Shown: one piece after another, positions 32,833 to 43,084 of the stretch | Numbering within the stretch: position 1 is the stretch's first letter | Layout: every line of letters starts with the position of its first letter | Source: Metellina segmentata | Taxonomy: Eukaryota; Arthropoda; Arachnida; Araneae; Tetragnathidae | Length of the DNA stretch: 64,000 nt | Assembly: GCA_947359465.1 (NCBI GenBank) | Contig: OX375877.1 | Location: 66,938,698-67,002,697, forward strand | Direction: 5' to 3' | Translations under genes and position numbers: made by a program | The notes under the pieces: generated by a model | Told to the model about the DNA's origin: nothing | What the model saw: only the letters and a program-made list of their open reading frames with translations | Database searches by the model: none

Positions 32833-34075
32833 ATATAACAGTGCAACTTATCTCGGTACTATTTGGATGATCGAGGCTCCAGTGTCCACACGTTCCCCTC
32901 AAGAGAACCAGCTCGGACTCTTGGACACAAGCCCAAATGCAATCCCCGGAAGAAGCGTTCATTTCCACGGGGCAGGAAAACTCACGTCGCCCAGTTGTTC
33001 TCAAACCTCCCCTAGCTATAAATAGAAACGGAGGGAGGCATAATTCGATAACGCAACAGCGCTGGATGCGACCGGAAGTAACCGGGAGGGAAAAAGGGGG
33101 GCGCACACACACAAGAAAAAAAAAGGGGTAAACAAACAAAGAAAAAAAAATGGAACCGAAAAATTACCCAGTCACGATTTTCCGCGGAGCGTCGGGCAAA
33201 TATAAAACAAGAGGGTACGAAGCAACGAGGTGCAGAGAGAAAAAAGTGAAATTAGAGGAAAAGGGGGCGCGAGCGAAAAATAAAGTCGCGGAGCAGAGAG
33301 GAATTCCTTTTCACGAAGATTACTCCCCAAGCAAAAGCAGCAACAGAAAACGAAATCTTTACCATAAAACTGAAGATGGGGAGGAGGAGCAAGGATGGGA
33401 ATGACGTCACCGCCGTTGCCAGGGGTGACGGGGCGCAGGCGCAGGGGCGGCCGCAAATGTCAGAGTTCACGGGGATTCAGAAATGCCCACGAGGCAGCGG
33501 CAGACGATTTACCTGGGCCCTGAGTAAGATACCCCCAGCGCGAATTTCGGAAACCAAATCGCCCCCCGATGGATGCGAGAGGGGGCGTGTCATCGGAAGA
33601 AAGGGGTTTGCAGCCATTTATGAAATGTTACTGCAACCCTCCGGTTTTTTTTTTCTCCAGAAATAAATCCCCCGAAATATATATCCCCGAAAGGCAGTGC
33701 TTTTTTTTCCAATGGAGTTGATATTTCGCGAGAAATTGAAAACCGCCGTTGGAGCAGGTGTATAAACACGCCCGTGCAGGCATGGCGAGGAGAAATATAC
33801 CCCACGGAGGCATGTTGCATTACTTGCGGTGGTCTTTTGTGCGAGATATTTTCCCGACTTCAGTGTTGTGTGTTCTGGTACGGTATTCTGCAGAAAGATT
33901 CGCTGCAAGAGTAGTTTTAAGGCACAGCGTTGAATTCTTTTAAGGAGTGTAACTTCTATAAAGTGCATTCGCTGTTAAAAGCGTCCGAGGATAAAAGAAC
34001 CCGGGCTTTGTATCGTATGAAAGCTAACATGCTACACGTACGCTTTCTTCCTCTCCATAAGGGTACGTACACTAC
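32833..34075. other. GC-richer unique island in the intron
   Basis: About 32870-33700 is the longest GC-richer, repeat-poor stretch of the window. It has several overlapping short frames on both strands, none with a recognisable domain. A TATAAATAG motif occurs at 33015-33023 and a promoter-type cluster at 33402-33450. It lies in the intron between glucose transporter exons 41698 and 27651. Confidence 0.45.
33402..33450. promoter_or_regulatory. CRE, NRF1 and GC-box motif cluster
   Basis: Perfect matches occur for CRE (TGACGTCA, 33402-33409), NRF1 (GCGCAGGCGC, 33433-33442) and a GC box (GGGGCGG, 33444-33450). GTTGCCAGGGGTGAC between them resembles a degenerate RFX X-box. Such packing is typical of CpG-type promoters. 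Use as an internal or alternative promoter is inference. Confidence 0.35.
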
Positions 34076-34454
34076 CAGGGTTGCCAACCTTTTCTGATCA
34101 GCTTCAGGAGCATTCTCATAAAATTTCAGTTTTGAGGCTGCTTCAGGAGCAACGCGAAAATGAAGACAAAAAATAAAAGATCTGCATAATTTTCTTTAAA
34201 AACAGTCATAAAATTCCCTATTAGCACAAATAATTTCTTTTAAGTCCCAAATGCGGAAGTCCAAAATCCGAACGTTTTGCTAATCAAAGTTTTTTGTTTT
34301 TCTCACTTTTTTCCATTTTTCTGACAATTTTCAAAGGAGGTAAACCTGAACTTAATTGATGAAACAACGCAAAACAACGGACATGTTCAGAGTAAATAGC
34401 ACACAGAAAAATTTGAAGATTTGCCAGTAAAATTTCTTGCATTGTATTAAAAAA

Positions 34455-34555
34455 ATTCCTATTTATATATTATTCCTATTTATATATTATTCCTATTTAT
34501 ATATTATTCATATTAATTTATTAATCCTATTTGTATATCATTCCTATTTATATAC
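34455..34555. repeat. 17-bp tandem repeat, about 6 copies
   Basis: CCTATTTATATATTATT repeats at 34458, 34475 and 34492, then in diverged form to about 34555. It resumes at 34735-34762 beyond the Tc1-like fragment. Confidence 0.85.
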
Positions 34556-34735
34556 ACTGGTGAAATAAATTAAGAGAATTTGCATATTTTATCGAATTTC
34601 ATGAAAAGAACTGAACTGAATGTAAAACCACTGCTTCTAGACAAAAATGCAAATCTTGTACGTCAAATACGTAAGCGTACACGTGTGTGTAGACGGAGTC
34701 AGTAGAGAAACAGGCTTTATAAGCGCGCGTAAGCA
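34556..34735 (+). mobile_element. Tc1-like 5' fragment inside a tandem array
   Basis: CACTGGTGAAATAAATTAAG and AGAATTTGCAT match the terminal repeat of the element at 13099. Further on, ACGTAAGCGTACACGTGTGT matches its 5' leader near 13213-13232. Only about 180 bp of the left end is present, with the 17-bp tandem on both sides. Confidence 0.6.
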
Positions 34736-35139
34736 TTTATATATTATTCCTATATATATATATCGGCTATTTTAGTATTGCAAACGCAAAATTCGAGCAA
34801 AAAAGGCTAGATTAAGGTTTTTTTGACAAAAAATGCAAATAATACGAAAGTTGGAATGATCGAGGACCGGAGGATTTCGGATTTTGGACTTTGTACTGTT
34901 TTAAGGATAAAAAATTACATGTATACATGAAAGGTTTATCCTTAAATTATAGAAACAAAATTCTAATACACAATTTCTCCGAAAATGGAAAATTTTTCCC
35001 TTTTCATAGGGGAAATTTCCCTTTTCACTGCATTGACGCGATTTCCGGAGTGGACCAAAGATTACGCGGAGTTACGGATTTTCCATGTTTTAGCGGAGAA
35101 ACTCAGGAAGTTCCGGAGCACTTGGCAACTCTGCACTAC

Positions 35140-36195
35140 GGAACCTGGATGGGCGCATGTAGCCTAGAAGGTAACCTTGTATTCGAGCGTGTAGAAAACA
35201 CATCGGAGCTGGGCTTGCGCACAATCTTAACATAAAATTAAATAATTATCGCACGCGTTAGCCGGTATCATCCTTTTTTTTAGACGAAAGCTCTACAACT
35301 TCACCGTTGACGCTAAAAAAACCCACAGACGAAACGAGACGATCGTTCAGTTTATACGCACTGCTTTGTAAACAATCGCACTGGCAAATCATCCAGCTTC
35401 CTGCTCAGCTCACTGTGCCAATCTAGATAACCAGCCAGGCTCTGTAGTGTTTGCTCCCGTGTGAAAACACTGGTCAATTCTACATAGCGGTAAGCGACCA
35501 GCTAGGCTACATGCGCCACTCCAGGATCCGCAGTGTACATACCCTAAGGGAATGGTTTTGCATTTTTCTTCGCGTGCAATTATTTCCATGTGTATTGATT
35601 ATTAATGATTTTAACGAATGGAAGTATACATTGTCGAGTTTGCAAAAATAAGTAAAATGTATACAATATTTACGCTAGTCAAACATTGAATACTTATTTA
35701 ATTATTAGCTGTGTTCCATTACAGACGCAGTTAAATGGGTTTCCCGCCTTGCAGGTGACCTGAGAGCTATTGGCTGCGCAAGTTTGATTCATGGTTTATT
35801 TCCTACCATGGTGTATTTCTGTGTCGATTATTTGTTTGTGTGTATGTCCATTTACTTGTCTGAAGAGACATTGCTGGGCGCAGCTTGTCCAAATCTGACC
35901 TCTTGTGCCATAAAAACCAAAAAAAGTCATTATGAGACTTCTGAAGAGTCGTCCGACTATTAGATCTTGAAATTAATTGGAACATGAATGGAACTATGGT
36001 GCTTGAGATAAATAAAAATTACGAGCTCAATCTCGCTACCTGAGGTTTATGAATTTTTTTTTTCGTTCGTTACTTAGATGGCTGTTTTCAAATGCCATGC
36101 ACTTAGGCTTTATATAGCAGTCTTATATAAGGCATGATAACTGCACATTTTGCGCTACATCGAATGCACTGAAGGTAGATAGTTGAACTAAAGTA
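35140..36195. other. Intronic spacer with one SINE tail at 35790-35915
   Basis: A plus-oriented tail (GGGCGCAGCTTGTCCAAATC, then GTGCCATAAAAACC) with a piece of A-type body upstream lies at about 35790-35915. The rest holds no recognised feature. Confidence 0.45.
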
Positions 36196-36199
36196 GTAC

Positions 36200-36410
36200 T
36201 AGATCAAAACAACAGGCCATTGGTGACGGATCGAGATTTATCCCGATAGGAAAGATCGTGAACAACTCCTCGTATTCTGAATCTTGGCCAGGTGATAGGT
36301 CAATTACCTGAGATGGCCCTCCCACTATCCAGACTTATACACCACGTCAACATGAGGGCATGTTAGGTAGCTATGACAACCTATTCATGCATACGCTATT
36401 TCGATCAAGA
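36200..36410 (-). mobile_element. SINE-C copy, diverged
   Basis: It has CAACAGGCCATTGGTGACGG and later CACCACGTCAACATGAGGGC, matching the C-family order with many changes. The head is missing. Confidence 0.45.
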
Positions 36411-36609
36411 CTCAGAGGTAGTACTACAGACTGTTTTCCTCACTGTTGTGTGCAATCAGATCCACTTGATTAATAAGATTTCATTAACCTTCTAAGTGTT
36501 TCGACGAGTTATCGTGTCCATCTAGATCTGCTCAGCTTTACAAATGACGCGATACTGGCTGGAGACTAATCCACCCGGGGGAATTGGATAAGAATGCTGG
36601 CTACAAATA

Positions 36610-36880
36610 GGTAAAAAGTTAAATTAACGTCGCACTGGAGCAACAAAACGGGCTATGGGAAACGGCCTCATAATTTTTGAACCACGGTCAGATAGTCGAC
36701 ACCTGAGCTTCCCAAACTTCCACATCACACCAACGTGAGGACAGTTGATACCGTCACAGATTTAACGTTCACCAGCCCCCACGCACACAAAGGTCTTTGT
36801 TTGGATCGTTTCGAACTCGCAACCCTCGGGTTGCTGATCCGCAACTCTTTTCGAACCAGGCTACTGGGACGCGGCTACAA
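36610..36880 (-). mobile_element. SINE-C copy
   Basis: The tail-side motif TAACGTCGCACTGGAGCAAC is followed by ACGGGCTATGGGAAACGG, GAACCACGGTCAGATAGTCG and CACACCAACGTGAGGACAGT. A second type of tRNA-like head (CGAACTCGCAACCCTCGGGT) ends it. Confidence 0.6.
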
Positions 36881-36894
36881 GTCGGTAGGTAGTT

Positions 36895-37010
36895 TAGTTA
36901 ACGCCTACCCTAGTAGTAGGTAGTTTAGTTAACGCACTGAAACAACATAAAGGGCTACTGGCAACGATCCGGGTTCAAACCCCAAGAGAAAGATCCGAGG
37001 ACACACATGA
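36895..37010 (-). mobile_element. SINE-C tail-side fragment
   Basis: GTAGGTAGTTTAGTTAACGC, GGGCTACTGGCAACGATCCG and AGAAAGATCCGAGGACACAC match the left part of family C. It abuts the previous copy. Confidence 0.6.
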
Positions 37011-37014
37011 GCGG

Positions 37015-37165
37015 TTTCGGATAACACCAAGAAAGCGCTCTCGTCAACCCTAATCTTCTCAATTTCGTTTCTAGAAAACATCGACCCATCCTGTCCATGC
37101 TTAGACGCAAACTGGATCGCGTAAAACTTGAATTGGCAACATCTTTAACGCGCAACAGGAAGCAA
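37015..37165. repeat. Dispersed repeat, copy 1 (pair with 37415-37565)
   Basis: About 145 bp, including TCAACCCTAATCTTCTCAAT and GGCAACATCTTTAACGCGCA, recurs 400 bp to the right at roughly 80% identity by eye. The minus strand has a parallel open frame in both copies (RVKDVAN...TKLR-LG). I do not recognise the family. Confidence 0.7.
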
Positions 37166-37414
37166 AAACCACGTAACTTTGAACCCCGGTAAGATGACGA
37201 GTTCACACCACTCTCCAGCTATAAGTAGGAAACACAAATAGTCCCTTGGCCAGAACTGGTGACAGTTTGGAACAGGTTTTGCTTCAAAGGCTGGCCCCTA
37301 CAGGGCAGTCTTCGACGCGAAGATAAACCAATAGGAGAGTTAGGACAAACCATTAGAAGGGATAAACCATCAGGGTTAAAAATGATAAAACAATTTTAAA
37401 TCGTTATTCGATAA

Positions 37415-37565
37415 TTGTTCCGGATAACCGCAAGAAAGTACTCTCGCAAACCCTAATTTTCTCAATTTAGTTTCTCGAAAACACAGACCCATCCTGCCCA
37501 TGCGCAGACGAAATCCGGATCGCGTAATCCTTGGATTGGCAACATCTTTAACGCGCAAGTAACAA
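37415..37565. repeat. Dispersed repeat, copy 2
   Basis: Matches 37015-37165 in the same orientation (CCTAATTTTCTCAATTTAGT; GGCAACATCTTTAACGCGCA). Confidence 0.7.
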
Positions 37566-37569
37566 AGCA

Positions 37570-38538
37570 AACAGCAACGCACAGGCTTCGCAATGACCCA
37601 ATTGATTTGATTCGACAAAACTACTAGAGCAGAACACTTCGACGCAAAAACCTCCATCTGATGGAAAAGAAAGAGCAACGAGATAGTCACGTGAGACATC
37701 CAATAAGAAAGAGTATCGGCCGACGAATGAAGAGATGTATCGTTTTCATTAATTAAAATCCAATCCATTCGGAGGGTTTATTATTTTTGCTCCCTCGCTC
37801 CCCGAACGCAAGCGGCGCTTTGCCCGGAGGGCGACCATTTTCTTCCCAGAGCAAAAACCTCTCCGATATCGCCAAGGAAATAACCCACGCAGGAAGCGAG
37901 AGAATAATAATAAAAAAAAAAACCTCGCAAGGAAAAGTTATTTATTCTTGTGTGACAACGGAATCGCTTCTGAAAACGCAGCGAGGCAAACACGTTTTCG
38001 GGAGATTCTCCTTTCCCGCATTTTCGTTTTTATTATTCCTTTCCTTAAATCAAGATTCGGTGAACAATTGTTCTATTTTGGGAGAGGGTTTTTCCCACTC
38101 CTCATGGCTTTATTTAAGGAGCCGGGAAACCTACGCGAAATGTGGGGTTTTCGGTATCGATCCCGAAATCCGGAATTTCGGGACTCACGCCTGTAAGTGA
38201 ATGCGGGGGATGGTTTGCCGCCTGGAGTAGACGTCGATCGCGGTCGACCCAAGAGAAGTTTGGGGGCGACCACCTGTCTGAATTGCGGAAAAGTATCAAA
38301 AATAAATTTCGATACACGATGGTTGTAAGCTAAGTGGAAGTATTTTTGTTCCATGCAGATGACAAACATTGTATGTGCTCAGATAAAGTTGTTTGTGTCG
38401 CTGCATAAAAGGTATACTGAGTTTTATTTTGCTGTGCTGCTTGTTCTGTATTTCCGATCTGTTCGCGTCATGCATCACGTGACGTTAATAGCTGGGGACG
38501 TTGTGACTGAACTTGCTCTCATGTGAGCAATGCCTAAA
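37570..38538. other. Intron with a GC-richer island at 37.78-38.29 kb
   Basis: No gene is recognised. Short overlapping frames on both strands lack known motifs. The island is repeat-free by eye. Confidence 0.4.
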
Positions 38539-38820
38539 TAAGTTGGTTGGTTGATTGTTTGGCGCAGATTATCCAGTTTTGGATATTACGCCATAAACAC
38601 AAAAGACAATAAAATTCAATAGAATAGATTAAAAAGACATCAGGAATAGTAACTAGACCAACATGGTGGTTGTCTCGACGAGGTACCTCGTTATTACCAA
38701 ACCTGACCAAATCTTGATGGACAAAGTATCTCATTATCAAAATTGGTAAAATCTTGATGGATAACACGTAATACTTGATGGATAACTCGTCAAAGTCACT
38801 TGGAGGGTTAAAAGGATAAA
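38539..38820 (-). mobile_element. LINE 3' region remnant
   Basis: On the minus strand it shows CATCAAGATTTTACCAATTT and CTCGTCGAGACAACCACCAT, then an AT-rich stretch and the stem-loop tail ending CTGCGCCAAACAATCAACCA. The translated HQDLVRFGNN resembles HRLVRFGN at the end of the LINE fragment at 7334. The segment 38640-38815 is related to 59857-60012. Confidence 0.5.
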
Positions 38821-39735
38821 AGCAACACGAACAAGAAGGACTGAGACTAGAATCAATGAAAGATATTGTTTAGGTGTGTTTGGGGTATCTTCTGTAACAC
38901 CACTAACGAATCAGATATGGAAACCACGGAAAGCAAGGCAATCAGGCATCAGTCGCGTAGTTAGTTGACACTTAGGGTCGCAACGACGGCGGGTGGGGGA
39001 AATTGCACATTTTAAATCAAATTTGATGTCCCCTACGGTTTGCGTCAAAAATAAACTTAGTTTTCAGCATTCCATTTCATTTATTCAGTCATACAATTTT
39101 TTTTGTCAGGGTTTCGGGTTTCTAATCTTCAATTCGCAACACCATTGCTGTCATGTGGTGATTGGATTAATCTATTTGACAGTTTCTTTTAATGTTGTTA
39201 TTACTAATCCCTTTGGTCGAAGTATAGCCAGACCATGTAGTATAAGTCGCGCCCAACTCTCGATCACACAGAAGCTGACCGACAGAGACACCAATCCTTT
39301 AGGAAACGACGAGCTACTGAGGTTGTGTATCATGGACAAATTAGATATTTCTCAACTCCTCTCACTAAACGTCATGTATCTTGTAAGCCCACTTTATGAG
39401 GTTAAGTTAGATTTGAGTCTATGAAATCTAAAATGAAGTTGCAATGCTCTCCCTATGCCATGAACCTGACTGTACAAATAAAGACATACGTTACACACAA
39501 ACAAAAGTATTTTTATGTGAAAACATTCAGAACAATACAACGATTGCTCATGCCCAGTACGATTGTTTGAATGTAGTAGTCACTGGTTGACTTCTGTTAA
39601 TCCATACTAAGCTAAAAGGTTTTAAAAATGTCGTGGAGGACAACCTATCACCATATGTGTGGAATGTATTTTGCATGTAACCAAAATGTAGCTTTTTTTA
39701 CGAGTAGAAGAGCCCTGTTAAATCTCTCATCCCAT
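38821..39735. other. Intronic spacer
   Basis: No gene is supported. The 143-codon plus frame at 38993-39424 has no recognisable domain. Confidence 0.4.
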
Positions 39736-40249
39736 TTAACCCTTCTTTGCATGAGTTTTTCTTTATTGGTGAAATAAATCAAGATGATATACTTCATGTT
39801 CAAAATTAAAGGAAAAATGGTTAAAAAAATATTAGTATATATTTATAGTATAAATTTAGCAAAAAACAATATGATGGTATCATGTGGTATTTTTTAAATT
39901 AAACGCAAACTTTTTCAGAAATTGCTCTAAAAATAACAGAAACACTTGTTACAAACCTTTCTTCCACTCATTTTCACTTTTTTAGCAATAGAAACTCAAA
40001 TATAATAAAACAAAATTAAAAACGAAATCATACTTTTATTGCAACTACAACAAACAGCGGAGTGACAACTTCAAGCTCGTTTTACTGATAGTGATACTTG
40101 CTTATTTTTGACAGCTATGTTTTTTTATGCAATGGACATTAAAAAGGTATCCAGACACGATCAACTTAAAATGAACTTGTTCTTTTATATAATTTTTGGG
40201 CATTCAATGTTATGATGGAAATTTCCACCATTATGCATAGAAGGGTTAA
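39736..40249. mobile_element. TTAA-flanked MITE, 506 bp
   Basis: TTAA at 39736-39739 and 40246-40249 flank inverted repeats CCCTTCTTTGCATGA and its near-complement (TTATGCATAGAAGGG). The interior is AT-rich and non-coding. The ends suggest a piggyBac-type non-autonomous element, different in sequence from the MITE at 26765. Confidence 0.7.
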
Positions 40250-40349
40250 AGATGGAACCAGAATATCAAATGAGAATGAGAATATGTATGCATCTTAGCA
40301 GCTTTGATATTGTGTAAGGAATATTTATGTACCGAGCTCTAATTTTTTT

Positions 40350-40580
40350 TTCAAGGTTGGTTTGGATAAGCTTTGTGGCAAAAAAGGCCATAGTTGGCAA
40401 AACTGTGCCATCACAAGACAGAAAACGTCAAGTAATGGACAAAAACAAACATTGAAAGTGAATTTACTGACACAGAAGAAAGAAGTACACCCAGGGAAGA
40501 ATAGAACCAGCGGAGCCTACAACTCGCTGGTTGCTAGCAGTGGACAAACCCACTCAGCTTCTTCGAATTTTTTCAAGTGG
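40350..40580 (-). mobile_element. SINE-A copy, nearly complete
   Basis: Tail (AAAGGCCATAGTTGGCAAAA), body (TTTACTGACACAGAAGAAAG, ACACCCAGGGAAGAATAGAA) and head (CTACAACTCGCTGGTTGCTA, CCCACTCAGC) are all present in order. Confidence 0.7.
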
Positions 40581-41340
40581 GACACCCGACATCTCATTGC
40601 ACTAAAAGGGTTAAGAGCATCAATAAAGGAGTCTTAGCTAGAACTGCTTATGTTTAAAAAAAGTTTGATTACTTCATCAAGTGCTGACGAGAGTTCATGT
40701 CAAATGGTTGACGATGTTCTAATATCAACCTGTACCATCTATCAATAACGTGGTTTTCGCCCACACAACCAATACTGGGGATATTCTGCAGAAAGTTTGC
40801 AGCTCGGTTTTATCGTCGAATACAAGTGGTATTCAAACAAGCTTCAATATTCAGTTTGCCAGTGGCGTCACTTGTGAAAGTTATTGGTGGGAGGCCAGTA
40901 CGACCACTGCTGTTTCAAGTATACATGAATGTATAAGAAATTAGTTTTATCTTGTTCAAACTAATCATAACAATCAAGAAAAATGAATTTTCACTTATCC
41001 CCACACTTATAATTCGGGTGACCAGGCCCAAAACCATGAATTTTAGAGCCATCTAAGCCCCTGTATCTCAACATAGGGGGTCTTAGACCTAATGAGTGAG
41101 TTGAGAAACTCACCATTTATAGGTTGTCCAGTTATCTGTATTAGATTTCGGTCTAAACTAAATTGAAATTATAAAAATGTCAAACGGTATTAAAATTATT
41201 TTCCAGACACTGAAATGATATTTGTATATTTTATCAGAGAAAAGTAATTCTTCTGGTCACTTTTTAGCTAATGAATTCAATACGAGTGACATAAGCAAAT
41301 TCTGCTTGTGTATAACATAAAAAAAAACGAAAGTGGTGCA
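40581..41340. other. Intronic spacer
   Basis: No gene or recognised repeat. AGGGTTAAGAGC near 40608 looks like a MITE end, but I cannot find its partner. Confidence 0.4.
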
Positions 41341-41344
41341 TATA

Positions 41345-41660
41345 AATGTAAATAGTTGAATTTACGTTGCCCTAATGCTACACAACGGGCTATTGGCGAT
41401 CAAATTCGGAAGGAAAGATCCGAGGACAGCAACTCGTCATTTTGATCCAGGGTGAGTTGACCAGGTCAACACACGAACTGGCACCTCACTCCTCAAAGTT
41501 CCATCCCCGCCAACGTGAGGAAAGTTGAGGCCATAAGAGATCTAACGCGCACCAGCCTACACGTACACGACTGTCTAAGTTGGATCGAGTTTCAAAATCG
41601 TAAAACTTCGGTTTCAAATTCGCGACTGTACCAGCAAGGGTTACCCGTGGCTCCGTGGTG
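41345..41660 (-). mobile_element. SINE-C copy, diverged
   Basis: It contains ACACAACGGGCTATTGGCGA, AGGAAAGATCCGAGGACAGC, GCCAACGTGAGGAAAGTTGA and a tRNA-like head. It lies only about 40 bp beyond the donor site of the glucose transporter exon 41698-41793. Confidence 0.6.
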
Positions 41661-41697
41661 CGTATAAAAGGGCAGAAAATTGAAATGAAAAACTGAC

Positions 41698-41793
41698 CTT
41701 CTGTGGTGCGTTGATGACCGCAGTGTTGTAGCCGAACTGCACCATGCCCAGGACGGCGGCGAAAATGGCGAACACCAGGCTGCATGTTAGACC
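41698..41793 (-). CDS. Glucose transporter (GLUT1/SLC2A-like), exon for helix 1
   Basis: The 32-codon exon encodes [20 protein letters not shown] followed by [12 protein letters not shown]. The acceptor (TTGTGTTTCAG) lies at 41794-41804 and the donor (GTCAGT) at 41692-41697, phase 0 on both sides. QFGYNTxVINAPQ at the end of helix 1 is diagnostic of class I GLUT proteins. The start codon is in an upstream exon not identified with confidence. The exon is markedly GC-rich compared with its flanks. Confidence 0.93.
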
Positions 41794-42475
41794 CTGAAAC
41801 ACAAACATTCCATTAATATTTCTTCAAAATACTGTAGCAAACACCAAAATAAATCTGAAAGTAAGGTGTAATTTATATAAATTAGCACGTGATATAACAC
41901 TCATGCCAAGTGCTTGTCAAAGAAAAATATAGAAATTTATATTATTTAAAATATTTTGGGCATATGAAGTCAAGCTGTCTCACCACATGAAATCTGAAAA
42001 TTTCTTTTAAATGCATTGAAAGTTGAAAGCGCTAGTCTACCATTTTGTTTTGGGGGTTTAAATTGAAAGTTTCATTTCAGTTAACTCTTTTAGATCTCTT
42101 GTTTTGAGCAAAGACTATTTAAACTTCCCCGGTTCATGAAACCACTTTGTAAATAAATGCATGGCTGAATTTATAGCTCGATGAAAGGGGAATGCAAACA
42201 TTAGATGAACTATCACTTCCAGGAATGCACCAAGAAAAGGTAATATTGGTAGTAAATCGTGGCATTATTGGTTCTAATTAATCCTCCCATAAATATATCA
42301 ATAATAATGACTTCATAAAAGGAAACTATATTTTACGACGGTTACAGTTGTAGTAACGAAAGTAAATAGAACTAGACCACAAATTTCAAAAACTCAATGC
42401 TGAAAAATTGGAATTTCGATGACGTATGCGAGCATTTATGGAATTGGATTCGGCAGTTGCGTCACAAAAATGGGA
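41794..42475. other. Sequence upstream of the helix-1 exon
   Basis: AT-rich, with no gene or recognised repeat. It is part of the 5' intron. Confidence 0.45.
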
Positions 42476-42479
42476 AAGT

Positions 42480-42570
42480 AGATATTTCATTTGACGTTAT
42501 ACTGGAGCAACATAACGGGATATTGAAGTCGATCCGGGATCAATCCCAACGGAAAAGGTCGTAAAAATGG
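42480..42570 (-). mobile_element. SINE-C tail-side fragment
   Basis: TGACGTTATACTGGAGCAAC, ATAACGGGATATTG and GTCGATCCGGGATCAATCCC match the left end of the family. Confidence 0.55.
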
Positions 42571-42581
42571 GATATGAAAGA

Positions 42582-42627
42582 CTTGATTCAGTGATACATA
42601 AGCTGTGCTTATCATCACTGAATCAAG
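42582..42627. repeat. Inverted repeat with 14-bp arms
   Basis: CTTGATTCAGTGAT (42582-42595) faces ATCACTGAATCAAG (42614-42627) across an 18-base loop. The arm phrase (GTGACTGAATCAAG) also occurs in the tandem at 43174-43187. Confidence 0.85.
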
Positions 42628-43084
42628 TCAATCACCAAACAAAATTGTAATGAATTTTTGGGAAAATAAATCGTATAAATATTATTAAATACTGTCCAAC
42701 TGTTCATTTTACTTAACTTTTTCACTAGGGATCAACATTTTCATAAACATGCCAATAAACCTCTTCTAGCAAATTTCTAGGATTAAATCAATTTGTTGGA
42801 CTGCAATTTCTATTAGATTAGCCATTGAATATATTAGAGCATATTTCACACTATTGATCAACATATCAGTAATTTAGGGCTCCCGTCACGTGGTTACTCG
42901 AAAACGTTGCTGTACAGTTAAACTAAGGAATTTAAAAACTGTGGGTTCGTGGTGAAACCACTTCAATTACAAGGGTTATATTTAAAAAAAAATCATGTTC
43001 TTCACTCATCTAAATAAAATAAAAAATATATATACAGCTTTAAGAGTGGTTGAAAAATCAAATCCGTTCAAATTGTGTAATCAT

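Larger units (their letters stand above)
34076..35133. mobile_element. Non-autonomous DNA transposon with CAGGGTTGCCAA ends
   Basis: The ends pair as CAGGGTTGCCAA (34076) and TTGGCAACTCTG (to 35133), and CACTAC flanks both sides (34070-34075, 35134-35139). Subterminal inverted pieces also pair (GTCCAAAATCCGAA near 34259 and TTCGGATTTTGGAC near 34875). The interior holds a 17-bp tandem array interrupted by a Tc1 fragment. No transposase is present. Confidence 0.6.
10553..41793 (-). other. GLUT1-like glucose transporter gene, partial (three exons visible)
   Basis: This entry joins the exons at 41698-41793, 27651-27811 and 10553-10677 as one transcript. Exon lengths are 96, 161 and 125 bp, with phases 0/0, 0/2 and 2/1 that fit one another. 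The joined frame gives about 127 residues without a stop, covering membrane helices 1-4 of an SLC2 class I transporter (usual length about 490). Introns are 13,886 and 16,973 bp. The N-terminal exon(s) lie to the right. The exons for helices 5-12 lie beyond the left edge, since no match to them appears at 1-10552. Confidence 0.9.

Noticed and set aside
33150..33404. 84-codon plus-strand frame in the GC-rich island
   Set aside because: Lys/Arg/Glu-rich low-complexity translation, no domain, overlapping frames on the other strand.
38993..39424. 143-codon plus-strand frame as a gene
   Set aside because: No known domain or splice context; composition like the surrounding AT-rich intron.
41486..41785. 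99-codon frame across the helix-1 exon
   Set aside because: It is a wrong-frame read of the true exon; the frame GLTCSLVF with splice sites is correct.
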